A DNA stretch of 64,000 nucleotides from an uncultured bacterium. Lineage in GTDB: Bacteria > Oederibacteriota > PGYV01 > Palsa-1178. The translations under genes and the position numbers were made by a program. Under the pieces are notes generated by a model. That model worked only from the letters and a program-made list of their open reading frames with translations, had not been told where the DNA came from and ran no database searches. Location of the stretch: positions 1 to 64,000 of the forward strand of contig CALAOR010000016.1 in the NCBI GenBank assembly GCA_937889595.1, read 5' to 3'. Below, one piece after another: positions 55,537-64,000 of the stretch (its first letter is position 1; each line of letters begins with the position of its first letter).

Positions 55537-55848
55537 TTACTTGGCTGCCTTTTTGGCTTTCTTTTCTTTCTTTTCTTTTTTTACTTTCCTGGCCTTTACG
55601 GGCATTACCACGCCGTTTTTCTTGAGTATCGAGCTCATGGTCGGTGAAACCTTGGCGCCTTTTGAGACCCAGTACGCGGCCCTCTCGTTGTCGAGCTTTA
55701 CTATCGCGGGATTCTTAACCGGATTATAATGCCCAAGTTCCTCGATATACATACCGCCCTTGGCGGAACGCCTCTCGTCAGCCACGACTATCCTGTAAAA
55801 AGCCGCGTTTTCCTTGCCCATTCTTTTTAACCTGATCACTACTGCCAC
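55537..55848 (-). CDS. rpsP: 30S ribosomal protein S16
   Basis: A 103-residue protein with the S16 core (VVIRLKRMGKENAAFYRIVV, YIEELGHYNP and the A-A-YWVSKGAKVSPTM segment) and a Lys-rich tail of ~18 residues. First gene of the operon; AGGAGG precedes the ATG. No clear promoter was found in the 88 nt between it and tRNA-Thr. Confidence 0.96.
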   Translation of the reverse strand: MAVVIRLKRMGKENAAFYRIVVADERRSAKGGMYIEELGHYNPVKNPAIVKLDNERAAYWVSKGAKVSPTMSSILKKNGVVMPVKARKVKKEKKEKKAKKAAK

Positions 55849-55913
55849 GGTGAAACCTCCTGATAAAAATTAAGTTTAATAGTTCAAAAACAATCAACCT
55901 GCTCAACCTGTTC

Positions 55914-55936
55914 TATTTTTCGTGAAACGAAAAATC
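55914..55936 (-). terminator. hairpin after tRNA-Thr
   Basis: ATTTTTCG, 5-nt loop, CGAAAAAT on the minus strand, starting two bases after the CCA end. It is followed by AGAACAGGTTGAGCAGGTTGA, in part, related to the GAGCAG repeats beside the tRNA-Pro genes. Confidence 0.5.
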
Positions 55937-56012
<76 letters not shown>

Positions 56013-56077
56013 CTGGTTTCGTTATCTCGCATTATATGCTATGTTTTTTAAAGAACATTACAACAGAAAGCCACTGT

Positions 56078-56102
56078 GAGAGGGGGCAAGCCCCCTCTCT
56101 AC
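56078..56102. repeat. palindrome of the GAGAGG...CCTCTC family
   Basis: GAGAGGGGGC/GCCCCCTCTC with an AA centre, followed by TAC, between the two tRNA genes. It matches the outer bases (GAGAG and CTCTCTAC) of the hairpins at 11931 and 57441 but has a different core. Confidence 0.5.
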
Positions 56103-56132
56103 ATTTTTATATGTTTTTACTCCATAAAAAAA

Positions 56133-56208
56133 TGGTGCCGAGAGACGGATTTGAACCGCCGACGCACAGATTTTCAGTCTGTCGCTCTACCGACTGAGCT
56201 ATCTCGGC
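56133..56208 (-). tRNA. tRNA-Phe (anticodon GAA)
   Basis: Acceptor GCCGAGA/TCTCGGC, D stem GCTC/GAGC, anticodon stem ACAGA/TCTGT with loop CTGAAAA (anticodon GAA), T stem GGCGG/CCGTC, discriminator A and encoded CCA. Reads TTC and TTT. Confidence 0.96.
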
Positions 56209-56230
56209 ACCTGTATCCGGTAGATAAATA

Positions 56231-56272
56231 ATCATAAATAAAATATCCAAAAAAAACAATCCGCTGATTGTT
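56231..56272 (-). promoter_or_regulatory. promoter of tRNA-Phe/tRNA-Thr with overlapping inverted repeat
   Basis: TTGTTT (56254-56259), 17-nt spacer, TATGAT (56231-56236). AACAATC-CGCT-GATTGTT (56255-56272) is a perfect inverted repeat covering the -35 box. Confidence 0.5.
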
Positions 56273-56382
56273 CAATAAACAGAAGTATTCCTTTGCTTAT
56301 TTTTAAAAAAGCGATTTACAAGTATAATAAATATGCAAATAATTGTCAATGAAATAATACGTTTTTTGATTTGTATTTCCTG

Positions 56383-56411
56383 TTGAATTTAGCCTGTTAT
56401 TCTGCTAATAT
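56383..56411 (+). promoter_or_regulatory. promoter of the 56445 glycosyltransferase gene
   Basis: TTGAAT (56383-56388), 17-nt spacer, TAATAT (56406-56411); AAGGAG precedes the ATG at 56445. Confidence 0.65.
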
Positions 56412-56444
56412 GGTTCAAATTTACCCATATTATAAGGAGAAAAA

Positions 56445-57416
56445 ATGAACATAGACGTTATTATCCCGGTCTACAACGGTGAAAAGCACATAAATAACTG
56501 CCTTAATTCATTGAAAGAACAGGATTACAAAGCCGGAAAAATAAACATCTACATAGTTGACGACAACTCAAATGACGCCACGGTCAAAATAGCGCGGGAA
56601 GCCGGCTGTAATATCCTGGAAAACGGCGCCCGCCACATAGAACGCGGCAAGGCGATCGGCATCGCGAACAGCTCGTCCGAGCTTATTTTATTCATGGATA
56701 TTGACAATTATTTTCCGGACAAGAACTGGTTAAGTTCCGCCGTTGAGAAGCTGAAGAAACACCCGGAAACGGTCGCGGTGGAGTCCTGCTGGTTTAATTA
56801 CAGGCGCTCAGACCCAGCGGCCAACAGGTACTGCGCCCTTTTCGGCATCAATGACCCCATAGCTTTTTACCTCGGCAAAAGGGATAAGTTCATGGCCACG
56901 GAAGAAAACTGGGAAATATACGGCAAAGCGCAGGACATGGGCGATTATTTCCTGGTGGAATTCTCCCCTGATAAGGTTCCAACCCTCGGCAGCCAGGGTT
57001 TTTTAATCCGCAGGGAGTACTTAAAATACTGCGACACGGACCCGTATTTCTTCCACATTGAAGGCAACATGCAGATAATAAACAAAGGGTTTCATAAATA
57101 TATCTTCCTGAAGAACTCAGCCGGACACAATCATGTATCGTCCGTAAAAGAATTCACAAAAAAGTGCTACCGGAACATCATGCTTTTTTATAAACACGCA
57201 AACGAAAGGAAGTATAACTGGCAAAGCAATCAGCTTGGGTTTATATTGGTGATTTTGTCCATGGTGACAGTAGTAAGACCGCTGTACGACGCAATTAAAA
57301 ACTTCATCAAAAAACCGGATCCCGCGTGGTTCCTGCACCCGTATTTTTCGTTTATAGTGCCGGTGATTTACGCGATGGAGACCATACAGGTGAAGCTGGG
57401 GATAAAAAAGTATTAA
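56445..57416 (+). CDS. family 2 glycosyltransferase
   Basis: A 323-residue GT-A enzyme that transfers a sugar from a nucleotide donor to a glycan or lipid at the inner membrane face. The N-terminal VIIPVYNGEKHINNCLNSL, the VDDNSND donor site and the DIDNYFPDKNW (DxD-like) segment are visible. The C-terminus carries one or two hydrophobic helices. It is the only plus-strand gene of the glycan cluster and has its own promoter. Acceptor and sugar unknown. Confidence 0.88.
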   Translation: MNIDVIIPVYNGEKHINNCLNSLKEQDYKAGKINIYIVDDNSNDATVKIAREAGCNILENGARHIERGKAIGIANSSSELILFMDIDNYFPDKNWLSSAVEKLKKHPETVAVESCWFNYRRSDPAANRYCALFGINDPIAFYLGKRDKFMATEENWEIYGKAQDMGDYFLVEFSPDKVPTLGSQGFLIRREYLKYCDTDPYFFHIEGNMQIINKGFHKYIFLKNSAGHNHVSSVKEFTKKCYRNIMLFYKHANERKYNWQSNQLGFILVILSMVTVVRPLYDAIKNFIKKPDPAWFLHPYFSFIVPVIYAMETIQVKLGIKKY

Positions 57417-57440
57417 GAGTAAGAATTGAGAGTAAAGAGT

Positions 57441-57524
57441 AGAGAGGCTGCTTGCTGCCTCTCTGACGCAGGATTGTACCGCCGGGTTTAAACAACGATG
57501 AGCGGCAGCAAGCAGCCGCTCTAC
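57441..57524. repeat. paired palindromic intergenic element, copy B
   Basis: Hairpin AGAGAGGC/GCCTCTCT (57441-57464) followed by GACGCAGG, then hairpin GAGCGGC/GCCGCTC (57500-57521). The first 32 nt are the exact reverse complement of 11923-11954. It lies between two convergent genes and reaches the end of the radical SAM gene, so it may serve as a bidirectional terminator. Confidence 0.7.
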
Positions 57525-58966
57525 TTATCCCTCTTAAAATCCAGCAAATGCCCCATAACAGCCTGGCCTGCCTTGAACAGGAACATAAAATCGTCCCAAT
57601 CTCTTATTTCCGTTATCTGCCTCATCAAAAACTTCGGCGTCATGAACGCGCCGTATATGTCGTTGCATATCTTCATGACATCAGCGGGTTCCATGTCCGG
57701 GAACTTAAATACCGGCCTGGTCATGTCGAACTTTTCCCATTCTCCGGGTTTAAATCTCAGCCAGTCATTCTCAACTGCCTGGGTATATAACGGGGTCCCC
57801 GGATAGGCTATTACAACAGTGGCCTGCAGCATGTCGGCCAAACCTTTATCAAGCAATTTTCTCGCCATTTCATAAGTCCTCATAGCGTCGGCTTTTGTTT
57901 CCCACGGGTAACCTACCATTATCGTCAGGTGCACGCCTATGCCGGCATCCTTTGCTATTTTACAGCCTTTTTCAATTATATCTATTGTCGTCCCCTTGCA
58001 CAGCCTGTCCAGTGTAGCCTGATTTGCCGACTCCAAACCGAACTTTAGAAGCCTGAAACCCGCTTTTTTCATCATGGAAGCGGTCGTTGAGTTTATGTAA
58101 TCAAACCTGAAATTACCCATTAAAGACATTTTATAGTCGCGTTGTATCATGCCGTCACAGAACTTTTTCAGCCATTCGCCTCTGGGGAAGGTCCCGGTAT
58201 CGTCAAATATCTCCCTGATCCCGTACTTTTTGACCAGCATGTCCATCTCGCCTAATAATGACTCCGGGGTCCTGGTCCTGAATGTGGGAAATAATGTCGT
58301 CCACGAGCAGAACGTGCACTTGGCCCACGGGCAGTCGCGGCCCACCATCGTATATGTATACGGGGATTTTTTAAAGAACTTCTCCCCGTACTGTTTCCAT
58401 TTGGTCAGGTCCCTGTCTATAAAAGGCAGCGTATTTAAATCATGTTCAAGCTTGAATTTACCCGTATTCTTAATATCATTGTTTTCCCTGTACCATATGC
58501 CCGGTTCCAGGGCTTCTTTCCCTTCCATATGCCGGACGACGTTTAAAATTAGAAAATCAAAATCCCCGCCGGTAATTACAAAGTCAACCTTTGAGTTCAG
58601 CATGGTTTCTTCGGGCATGGCTGTTACATGGTCGCCCATGAGTATCAGCTTGGTTTCGGGCAGTATCTTCTTTACTTTTTCCACGATTGCCCAGTGCAGT
58701 TTGACTACCGGCGTCTTTGTTTCATACGCTATGACATCCGGTTTTTCCGATATTAAGAATTTTTCATACTGCTCCCACGTCAGGCCTTCGGCTATGGAAT
58801 CATTATAGATGGAATCATATCCCTTTTCCTTCATGAGCGTGGCCGCTGAAGCGGGCACCATGGGATATATGAATGAAGGGTTATGGAACCATTGGAACTG
58901 CCTGTTCTGCCCGAGCGTGGGCGTGCCTTCGCCCGCCAAAGGCGGGTAAGATATCATTACTTTCAT
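57521..58966 (-). CDS. B12-binding-domain radical SAM protein
   Basis: A 481-residue enzyme. Residues about 1-165 resemble the cobalamin-binding Rossmann domain common in this class (MISYPPLAG start, KLILMGDHVTAMPEE). The radical SAM core follows with a spaced-out cluster motif CPWAKCTFC (Cys about 212, 217, 220), that is CX4CX2C instead of CX3CX2C, and later FGLESANQ and VGYPWET segments. Such enzymes methylate or rearrange lipids, glycans or cofactors. Its place in a glycosyltransferase and flippase cluster suggests glycan or lipid modification (inference). The ATG at 58966 follows GGAG. Confidence 0.85.
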   Translation of the reverse strand: MKVMISYPPLAGEGTPTLGQNRQFQWFHNPSFIYPMVPASAATLMKEKGYDSIYNDSIAEGLTWEQYEKFLISEKPDVIAYETKTPVVKLHWAIVEKVKKILPETKLILMGDHVTAMPEETMLNSKVDFVITGGDFDFLILNVVRHMEGKEALEPGIWYRENNDIKNTGKFKLEHDLNTLPFIDRDLTKWKQYGEKFFKKSPYTYTMVGRDCPWAKCTFCSWTTLFPTFRTRTPESLLGEMDMLVKKYGIREIFDDTGTFPRGEWLKKFCDGMIQRDYKMSLMGNFRFDYINSTTASMMKKAGFRLLKFGLESANQATLDRLCKGTTIDIIEKGCKIAKDAGIGVHLTIMVGYPWETKADAMRTYEMARKLLDKGLADMLQATVVIAYPGTPLYTQAVENDWLRFKPGEWEKFDMTRPVFKFPDMEPADVMKICNDIYGAFMTPKFLMRQITEIRDWDDFMFLFKAGQAVMGHLLDFKRDK

Positions 58967-58994
58967 CAATTAACTCCTTTGGCCATTTTTCAAT

Positions 58995-59975
58995 TTAATT
59001 GTCTTCTTCTTTCAGCTTTCCTGAAAAAAGGCCTTTCACAAAATAAGCCCCGTAAAATACGTGCGTCACAAATATACCCAGCATGGTCATAAGCCCAAGC
59101 TTAAAGCTTTTAGTCTTTATACCATCCAGGCTTATTAATATCAAGTATAATGCCATCGGTAAAAACCAGATATTGATCAGTTTTGCGTTGAAAAAATCCG
59201 GGTAAATAAAGCTGAACAGGTAGATGTCAAAAAATGTCGGCACGAAATACCCCGGCCGCAGGGATGTTTCCGGAAACCTTTTTACAAAATATCCCCTGTG
59301 TGCCGCGTAATTTACGACCTGATTTATGTGGCCCCAAAGGAAATCACGCCTGTGATGGTATACAAACACTTCCGGGTCATATACGATCCTCAATTTTAGG
59401 TCTTTTACAATCTTCAGGCATATCACCGTATCCTCACCCGGCCAGAACTCGGTATTGAATCCGCCTATCTTTTCCAGCACATCCCTTCTTATTATCAGGT
59501 TGCATGACGGGTAGTCATCGACAAACCTGCGGGGCCCGGCCATATATCGGTAACGGTATCCCCCGCCGCCCATGAATGAAGAATATATAAGCCCTGACAC
59601 CTGCTTTAAGAACGAATCATTTGGGGGAGTTGCCGCCGGCCCGCCCACAGCGCCCGTGTTTTTATCATTCTCAAAGATCTCAACGGCTTTTTTAAGCCAT
59701 TGCTTTTCCGGGTAGACATCATCGTCTATGAAAGCTGTTATTTCGCCTTTTGAGGCTTTGATCCCTATGTCGCGCTTTTCCCCGGGAAAGATATGGCCGG
59801 TGGGGATTATCCTGAGTTTGAACTTGAATTTTCCCGTTATCTTATCCGCCTTGTCAGGCAGGACTATTACTTCAACTTTTTTAAGGTCATAGTCAAGCTT
59901 GTTAATATAAGGAAGAGACTCTCTTATATAGTCGTTAACCTCTTTAACCGGTATTATGATGCTGACTGTTTTCAT
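58995..59975 (-). CDS. family 2 glycosyltransferase
   Basis: A 326-residue enzyme with SIIIPVKEVNDYIRESLPYI, the FIDDDVYPEKQWL (DxD region) and GPAATPPND, then a C-terminal helix pair (about 265-315) that probably sits in the membrane. The EDTVICLKIV segment matches the ED motif of this family. SD AGGAG precedes the ATG. Likely role: elongation of an envelope glycan together with the neighbouring glycosyltransferases. Confidence 0.88.
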   Translation of the reverse strand: MKTVSIIIPVKEVNDYIRESLPYINKLDYDLKKVEVIVLPDKADKITGKFKFKLRIIPTGHIFPGEKRDIGIKASKGEITAFIDDDVYPEKQWLKKAVEIFENDKNTGAVGGPAATPPNDSFLKQVSGLIYSSFMGGGGYRYRYMAGPRRFVDDYPSCNLIIRRDVLEKIGGFNTEFWPGEDTVICLKIVKDLKLRIVYDPEVFVYHHRRDFLWGHINQVVNYAAHRGYFVKRFPETSLRPGYFVPTFFDIYLFSFIYPDFFNAKLINIWFLPMALYLILISLDGIKTKSFKLGLMTMLGIFVTHVFYGAYFVKGLFSGKLKEEDN

Positions 59976-60048
59976 GCGTTAAAACTCCTGTTTTCAATTC
60001 TTTAACTTCAACTTCATTCCACTCCGAATTCCGAACTCCGAATTGTAA

Positions 60049-60777
60049 TCAAACCTTATCGTAATAATGCAGTATCCTAAGCCTGTAAAATATCGCCATT
60101 GTATCCCACAGCATGTTAAAAATAAGTTTGAGCGTTATGTGCCCGTACTTGCCTTTATAATCCACGACAACCGGCGCCTCTGATATCTTAAACTTATTGT
60201 AATGCGCAAGTATCAAAAGTTCCAGGTCAAAAGCGTACCTTTTAATCAGCACCTTGTGAAATACTTTTTTCAGCACTTCTGCCCTGAAAAGTTTTATGCC
60301 TGTCTGGGTGTCGCGCAGCGGCAGGCCAAAGAGCAGTTTTACTATAAAAAAATAGCTTGCCGACAGGAACTTCCTGCTTAAGGGATAATTCAGCACTGAT
60401 TTCGGGTGCCTTTTTGAGCCTATGACCACGTCACTGGAGTCGTTTTTCATGACATCAAACAGCGCTTCAAACTGTTTCGGGTGTATGTCAAGGTCGCCGT
60501 CCAGGAACATTACCAGGTCGCCGCCGCAAAAATTAAACGCGGTGCGCAGGGCTTCGCCCTTGCCTTCATTCTTTGTCAGCTTAAAAACTTTAATATGGTC
60601 ATTGGTCGCCGTTAATGCCTTATTATAAGTCAGGTCCTTTGATCCGTCATCCATGACAATTATCTCGTACGTTATGCCGAGGTTCCTGAAATACCCGTCT
60701 GTTTCAAGGATATTTGCCGCCGCAGCCGTCTCTTCATTGTACATGGGCATCAGTATGGAAAGTTTTTCAAATTTCAA
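60049..60777 (-). CDS. family 2 glycosyltransferase, polyprenyl-phosphate sugar synthase-like
   Basis: A 242-residue GT-A protein resembling dolichyl-phosphate mannose/glucose synthases: ILMPMYNEE, VMDDGSKDLTYN, FLDGDLDIHPKQ (DxD) and the DTQTGIKLFRAEVL motif. No C-terminal membrane domain of GtrB type. It would charge a polyprenyl carrier or transfer a sugar. It starts at TTG and overlaps the flippase stop by 11 nt, consistent with one operon. Confidence 0.88.
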   Translation of the reverse strand: MKFEKLSILMPMYNEETAAAANILETDGYFRNLGITYEIIVMDDGSKDLTYNKALTATNDHIKVFKLTKNEGKGEALRTAFNFCGGDLVMFLDGDLDIHPKQFEALFDVMKNDSSDVVIGSKRHPKSVLNYPLSRKFLSASYFFIVKLLFGLPLRDTQTGIKLFRAEVLKKVFHKVLIKRYAFDLELLILAHYNKFKISEAPVVVDYKGKYGHITLKLIFNMLWDTMAIFYRLRILHYYDKV

Positions 60778-62050
60778 TTTTTTTCACCTTTTTTTCAAAA
60801 TATAGCGACACGAAACTGAAGGCAAGTATGGACATATTCACCGCAAAAAGCATCCCTATGACCTGGAAAAAAGTCCCATGGAAAAACCATAAAGCCGTCG
60901 CATAGATGATAATGCCGGCGTACATTATATAAATAAACCCGTATTTGTGTATGGCGAGGCAGTAGTTCAGCAGTATGTTAAAAAGGACCAGCGGTAGTAT
61001 AGCGACCCCGAATATCCTGATAACGCCTTCTATGGCATAATACTTTGCCCCGAACATTATCCCTATGATGACTTTCGGGAAGAAAAAGCAGAATACAATT
61101 CCCAGCATGCAGATTGCGGCCGTAAGCGCCAGGCTTTTCCCCAAAAGCGAAATTGTATCCCTGTTTAATTCGTGGCTTTCCGCCGCCTTTGGAAAAAGCG
61201 TCATGGCTATCGCGGACGGAAAATATAGGAAAGCTTTTCCCACCATGGACGTGGCCGAGTACAATCCGGCGTCATAACTGCTGAAAAAATGCTTTACCAT
61301 GAACACATCAATATAGCTCAGCAGGGCAAGACCGAACATGGATAAAAAAACAGGCATGGCAAAAGTAAAAAGATCCATTTTCCTTATTACCTCCCCGCCG
61401 CTTTCCTTGTAACTGAAGATTTGCTTAAGAAGGATAAACCCGGTTATGAAGGCAAAAGTCGTACCCGCAAACGTAGTTGCAAGAGCGCCCTTGGTGCCCC
61501 ATGACAGGACGCTGACAAATATGTAAAGTGCGATCAGCCTTACTGCGGCATCCACAATAAGCGTCCCGCCAAAACCGATGAAATTCTGCAGCCCCTGCAA
61601 TATGCCCCTGACCACCGTCGCTAAAATGGCGATAAAGGAAATACCGCCGAGGATAAAGAAAAGCCCGGCATCATCAATGTGAAAAAATTCTTTTATACCG
61701 CCCAATCCCGAGCCTGCCGCAGCAAATACGGAGAAATACACGGCTCCCAAAATGGTAAACCACAGCAATGTTTTTTTAAAAAGCTTTTCAATGCTCCCGA
61801 ATTCATTATGAGCCTTGAAAATTGCCGTCTTCTTGACCAGCGTCATCTGAAGCGCCATGGCCGGCATCCCCACTATAATAATTAACGCGAGCAGGGTTAC
61901 CAGCACCCCGTATTGTTCGGGGCCCAGCAGCCTGCTCGCGTAACTATGAAATATAAAATTTACCAGGTTCACCACCGAAGAAGCAATGAACAGGATCATT
62001 GAATCCTTTATAAGATGGTCTTTATGTTCCATTTCAACCGGCGTTGTCAA
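60767..62050 (-). CDS. polysaccharide flippase (Wzx/MATE-like)
   Basis: A 427-residue membrane protein with 12-14 helices. The N-terminal helix with DSMILFIASSVVNLVNFIFH and SRLLGPEQYGVLVTLLALI is typical of the Wzx/PST branch, and the central GTLIVDAAVRLIALYIF segment supports it. It moves undecaprenyl-linked sugars across the inner membrane. In-frame TTG (62050) and ATG (62032) starts are both possible. It lies 9 nt after the first NHL protein gene and upstream of the glycosyltransferases. Confidence 0.9.
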   Translation of the reverse strand: MTTPVEMEHKDHLIKDSMILFIASSVVNLVNFIFHSYASRLLGPEQYGVLVTLLALIIIVGMPAMALQMTLVKKTAIFKAHNEFGSIEKLFKKTLLWFTILGAVYFSVFAAAGSGLGGIKEFFHIDDAGLFFILGGISFIAILATVVRGILQGLQNFIGFGGTLIVDAAVRLIALYIFVSVLSWGTKGALATTFAGTTFAFITGFILLKQIFSYKESGGEVIRKMDLFTFAMPVFLSMFGLALLSYIDVFMVKHFFSSYDAGLYSATSMVGKAFLYFPSAIAMTLFPKAAESHELNRDTISLLGKSLALTAAICMLGIVFCFFFPKVIIGIMFGAKYYAIEGVIRIFGVAILPLVLFNILLNYCLAIHKYGFIYIMYAGIIIYATALWFFHGTFFQVIGMLFAVNMSILAFSFVSLYFEKKVKKIEI

Positions 62051-62059
62051 AAGCCGCTT

Positions 62060-63085
62060 TTACTGCTCAAAAAGAGGCTTTATCTTCAGCACTTTGTTCC
62101 TTGTAATCTCGGTGACATAAAGATTGTCCTGTGAATCTACGGCGATACCCAGCGGGTTCGCGAACAACGGCTTGTCCTTCATGTCGTTCTTGATTATTCC
62201 CAGCTGTTTTATCCTTTTACCGGTCGTGTCAAAAACCACAATTTCCTGCGTGCCCGAGGATACCGCATACAACCTGTCCTTTGAATCCATGGCAAGCATG
62301 GGCCAAAGAGGAAAATTGGTATCCCAGGCTTTTACCTTTATCTGTGAAATCGGGGTTAAATCCGAAGAAAACTCCTGTATTCTCCTGTTGCCGGCATCAG
62401 CCGCATAAACCCTGCCTTTGGAATCAAAAGCAAGCCCGAATACTTCGCCGAATTTGCCGGGTGATTTACCCGCGCCTCCTGCAGGATTGCCCATCCTGGT
62501 CCCTTCAGTATCAAATCTGTGTATCCTGCTTGTACCCGTGTCAGCCACATATAAAACTCCAAATTTGCTGACTGATACGTTTCTCGGGCTGTAGAATCCG
62601 CCCTTTACGCCGCCTATTTCAAGCAAAAATTTGCCTTTGCTGTCGAACTTCTGTATCCTTCCGTTCCAAGCGTCCGCCACATATAAATTACCGTCTTTAT
62701 CGACGGAAATTCCGGACGGCTCATTAAACTGTCCCGGCTTGCTGCCTTTTCCCGACGCGCCCGATACGAACGTACCGTCCTGCTTGAACTTATAAACAGC
62801 GGCATTGTTCAGGATAGATACATATACAAACTGGTCATCCGGGGAAACAGCCACCCCCCTCGGGGAATTAAGCTGCCCTTTCTTGTCGCCTGTATCGCCC
62901 CATTCCGAGAGCTTGTCGGCCTTTATGTATTTGACGGCCGGCCCGCCATTGAGCTTTGAGATCAGGATCACAAGCGCTATTATAACCACAGCGATTATGA
63001 GAACCGCAAAACTGTTGCCGCCCTTTTTCTTCCTTTTGTTCCTGGATTTTACTTTTGACCTCTTTGCCGCTTTTTTCTTTGCCAT
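62060..63085 (-). CDS. membrane-anchored NHL-repeat protein
   Basis: A 341-residue protein with a Lys/Arg-rich N-terminus (about 1-25), one membrane helix (FAVLIIAVVIIALVILISKL) and then about six NHL blades (about 60-340, GQFNEPSGISVDKDGNLYV, NVSVSKFGVLYVADTGTSRI and so on). The propeller would lie outside the cytoplasm. NHL propellers bind proteins, RNA or glycans; the ligand is unknown here. SD GGAGGG. Adjacent to another NHL-repeat gene. Confidence 0.88.
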   Translation of the reverse strand: MAKKKAAKRSKVKSRNKRKKKGGNSFAVLIIAVVIIALVILISKLNGGPAVKYIKADKLSEWGDTGDKKGQLNSPRGVAVSPDDQFVYVSILNNAAVYKFKQDGTFVSGASGKGSKPGQFNEPSGISVDKDGNLYVADAWNGRIQKFDSKGKFLLEIGGVKGGFYSPRNVSVSKFGVLYVADTGTSRIHRFDTEGTRMGNPAGGAGKSPGKFGEVFGLAFDSKGRVYAADAGNRRIQEFSSDLTPISQIKVKAWDTNFPLWPMLAMDSKDRLYAVSSGTQEIVVFDTTGKRIKQLGIIKNDMKDKPLFANPLGIAVDSQDNLYVTEITRNKVLKIKPLFEQ

Positions 63086-63162
63086 TACAGACCCTCCTTA
63101 AAATATACCGCACATGCGGCACTGTATTGTTTTGCATGAAGCGTTTTTTTATTGTCTTAAAG

Positions 63163-64000
63163 CTACTCCATGACTGTGACTATTTTTCCCGCTGAATTAT
63201 CCGTCACAAGGACCTGTCCGTCCTTAAAAACCGCTATACCGACCGGGCATGAAAACTTGGCGCCATTTTTGTCAACCGCTATCTTTTTCGGCGCGCCGCC
63301 GCCAAGATTATAGGAAAGCACCTGATGATTCGTCGAATCGGTAACTAGGAGCTTTTTGTTGAGTGCGTCTATGCTCAGATAAGGCTCCATAAGGCATCCG
63401 CCCGCGACCTGGTCCAGGGACCAGCCTGGAACCTTGAATTCGCGCACGTATTTTCCCGCCGTTGTAACCACCTGTATCCTGAAATTTTTCCTGTCAGCCA
63501 CGTACATATTGCCGTCCGGCCCCTGCTTTATGCTGAAAGGCTCGGCATATTCACCCTGGCCCTTGCCTCCGCCTTTTTTGCCGAATGTCATCATCAATCT
63601 TCCGGCCTTATCGAGTTTATGGATAACGCTGTTACCTGTGTCAGGGATATAAACATTTCCGTCTTTATCCACTCCCACATCACGCGGCCCCCAGAGGCCC
63701 TGTTCCTGGCCCATGGCCTGCACGAAACTTCCCGTGTTCGTAAATACTTCCACCCTGCCGTTCCATGTGTCAGCCACGTATATGTTACCGTCGGGCCCTA
63801 TGTCAATACCGCACGGCTCCTTAAAATCACCCGGCGCATTGCCTTCCTTGCCCCAGGAGAGGATGAAAACACCGGTGTTGTTAAATTTCTGTATCCTGTT
63901 ATTTTTTGAATCGGCCACGTAAACATTGCCTTCCTTGTCCACGGCAATATCCTTGGGGGAGGAAAAGAACCCCTTGTCGGACCCCGGCGCGCCGCCTGCG
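63163..64000 (-). CDS. NHL-repeat protein, 5' end beyond window
   Basis: At least 279 residues of NHL blades (DGNIYVADTWNGRVEVF, VDKDGNVYIPDTGNSVIHK and others). The frame stays open to the window end: just upstream of a possible GTG at 63942 it still encodes a blade pattern (GSDKGFFSSPKDIAVDKEG), so the true start lies outside. Closely similar in repeat style to the downstream protein; 77 nt separate the two. Confidence 0.87.
   Translation of the reverse strand, partial: AGGAPGSDKGFFSSPKDIAVDKEGNVYVADSKNNRIQKFNNTGVFILSWGKEGNAPGDFKEPCGIDIGPDGNIYVADTWNGRVEVFTNTGSFVQAMGQEQGLWGPRDVGVDKDGNVYIPDTGNSVIHKLDKAGRLMMTFGKKGGGKGQGEYAEPFSIKQGPDGNMYVADRKNFRIQVVTTAGKYVREFKVPGWSLDQVAGGCLMEPYLSIDALNKKLLVTDSTNHQVLSYNLGGGAPKKIAVDKNGAKFSCPVGIAVFKDGQVLVTDNSAGKIVTVME

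Overview
The window is about 64 kb of a compact, mostly minus-strand bacterial chromosome, using the standard bacterial code with frequent GTG and TTG starts and strong GGAGG-type ribosome binding sites. The envelope looks Gram-negative: there are lipoproteins, signal-peptide beta-rich proteins, a CpaC-type secretin, a PorV/PorQ-like outer-membrane protein and O-antigen-ligase-type enzymes. A 2,700-residue surface protein with Thr-Pro linkers and a C-terminal sorting-type domain, SpoVS and GerMN proteins without other sporulation genes, and fused enzymes fit an uncultured candidate phylum (Goldbacteria, Firestonebacteria or Omnitrophota-like). That placement is an impression from gene content, not a measurement. 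No rRNA, CRISPR array or intact insertion sequence was seen.

Left part (1-15 kb): apt, a sigma-70 factor and acylphosphatase; a tandem duplication carrying two tRNA-Pro genes; der-plsY-gpsA-merR; a PilZ protein; a tightly coupled operon of a radical SAM protein, a UbiA-family prenyltransferase with an N-terminal flavin-barrel-like domain, and a PabB-PabC fusion; and a minimal Tad-type pair, a CpaC secretin and a CpaE-CpaF fusion. Middle (15-41 kb): one-carbon, biotin and NAD genes (5-formyl-THF cyclo-ligase, NUDIX, birA, nadC), valS, accA with an amidase and GerMN protein, two O-antigen-ligase/TPR proteins flanking nrdR, a HAMP protein and prepilin, glyA, rpiB, spoVS, rsmI, GAF and TPR proteins, rpmB, a Rel/SpoT protein, a DUF374 acyltransferase and a LysM lipoprotein.

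Right part (40-64 kb): a PorV/PorQ-like gene directly after the giant surface protein; a divergent MFS transporter; a frameshifted repeat-bearing lipoprotein; 1.3 kb of non-coding DNA with a 32-bp perfect hairpin element, compound palindromes and an ORF-less group II intron lying directly behind the rplS terminator; rpsP-khpA-trmD-rplS without rimM; tRNA-Thr and tRNA-Phe; and an envelope glycan cluster (three family-2 glycosyltransferases, a B12-type radical SAM protein, a flippase) ending in two NHL-repeat proteins, the last cut by the window edge.

The most unusual content lies between and around the genes: an ORF-less intron with clear domains V and VI, several families of dispersed palindromic repeats, tRNA 3' hairpins that pair with the encoded CCA, consensus promoters that place the transcript start on the start codon, and the three-gene chorismate/prenyltransferase/radical SAM operon.
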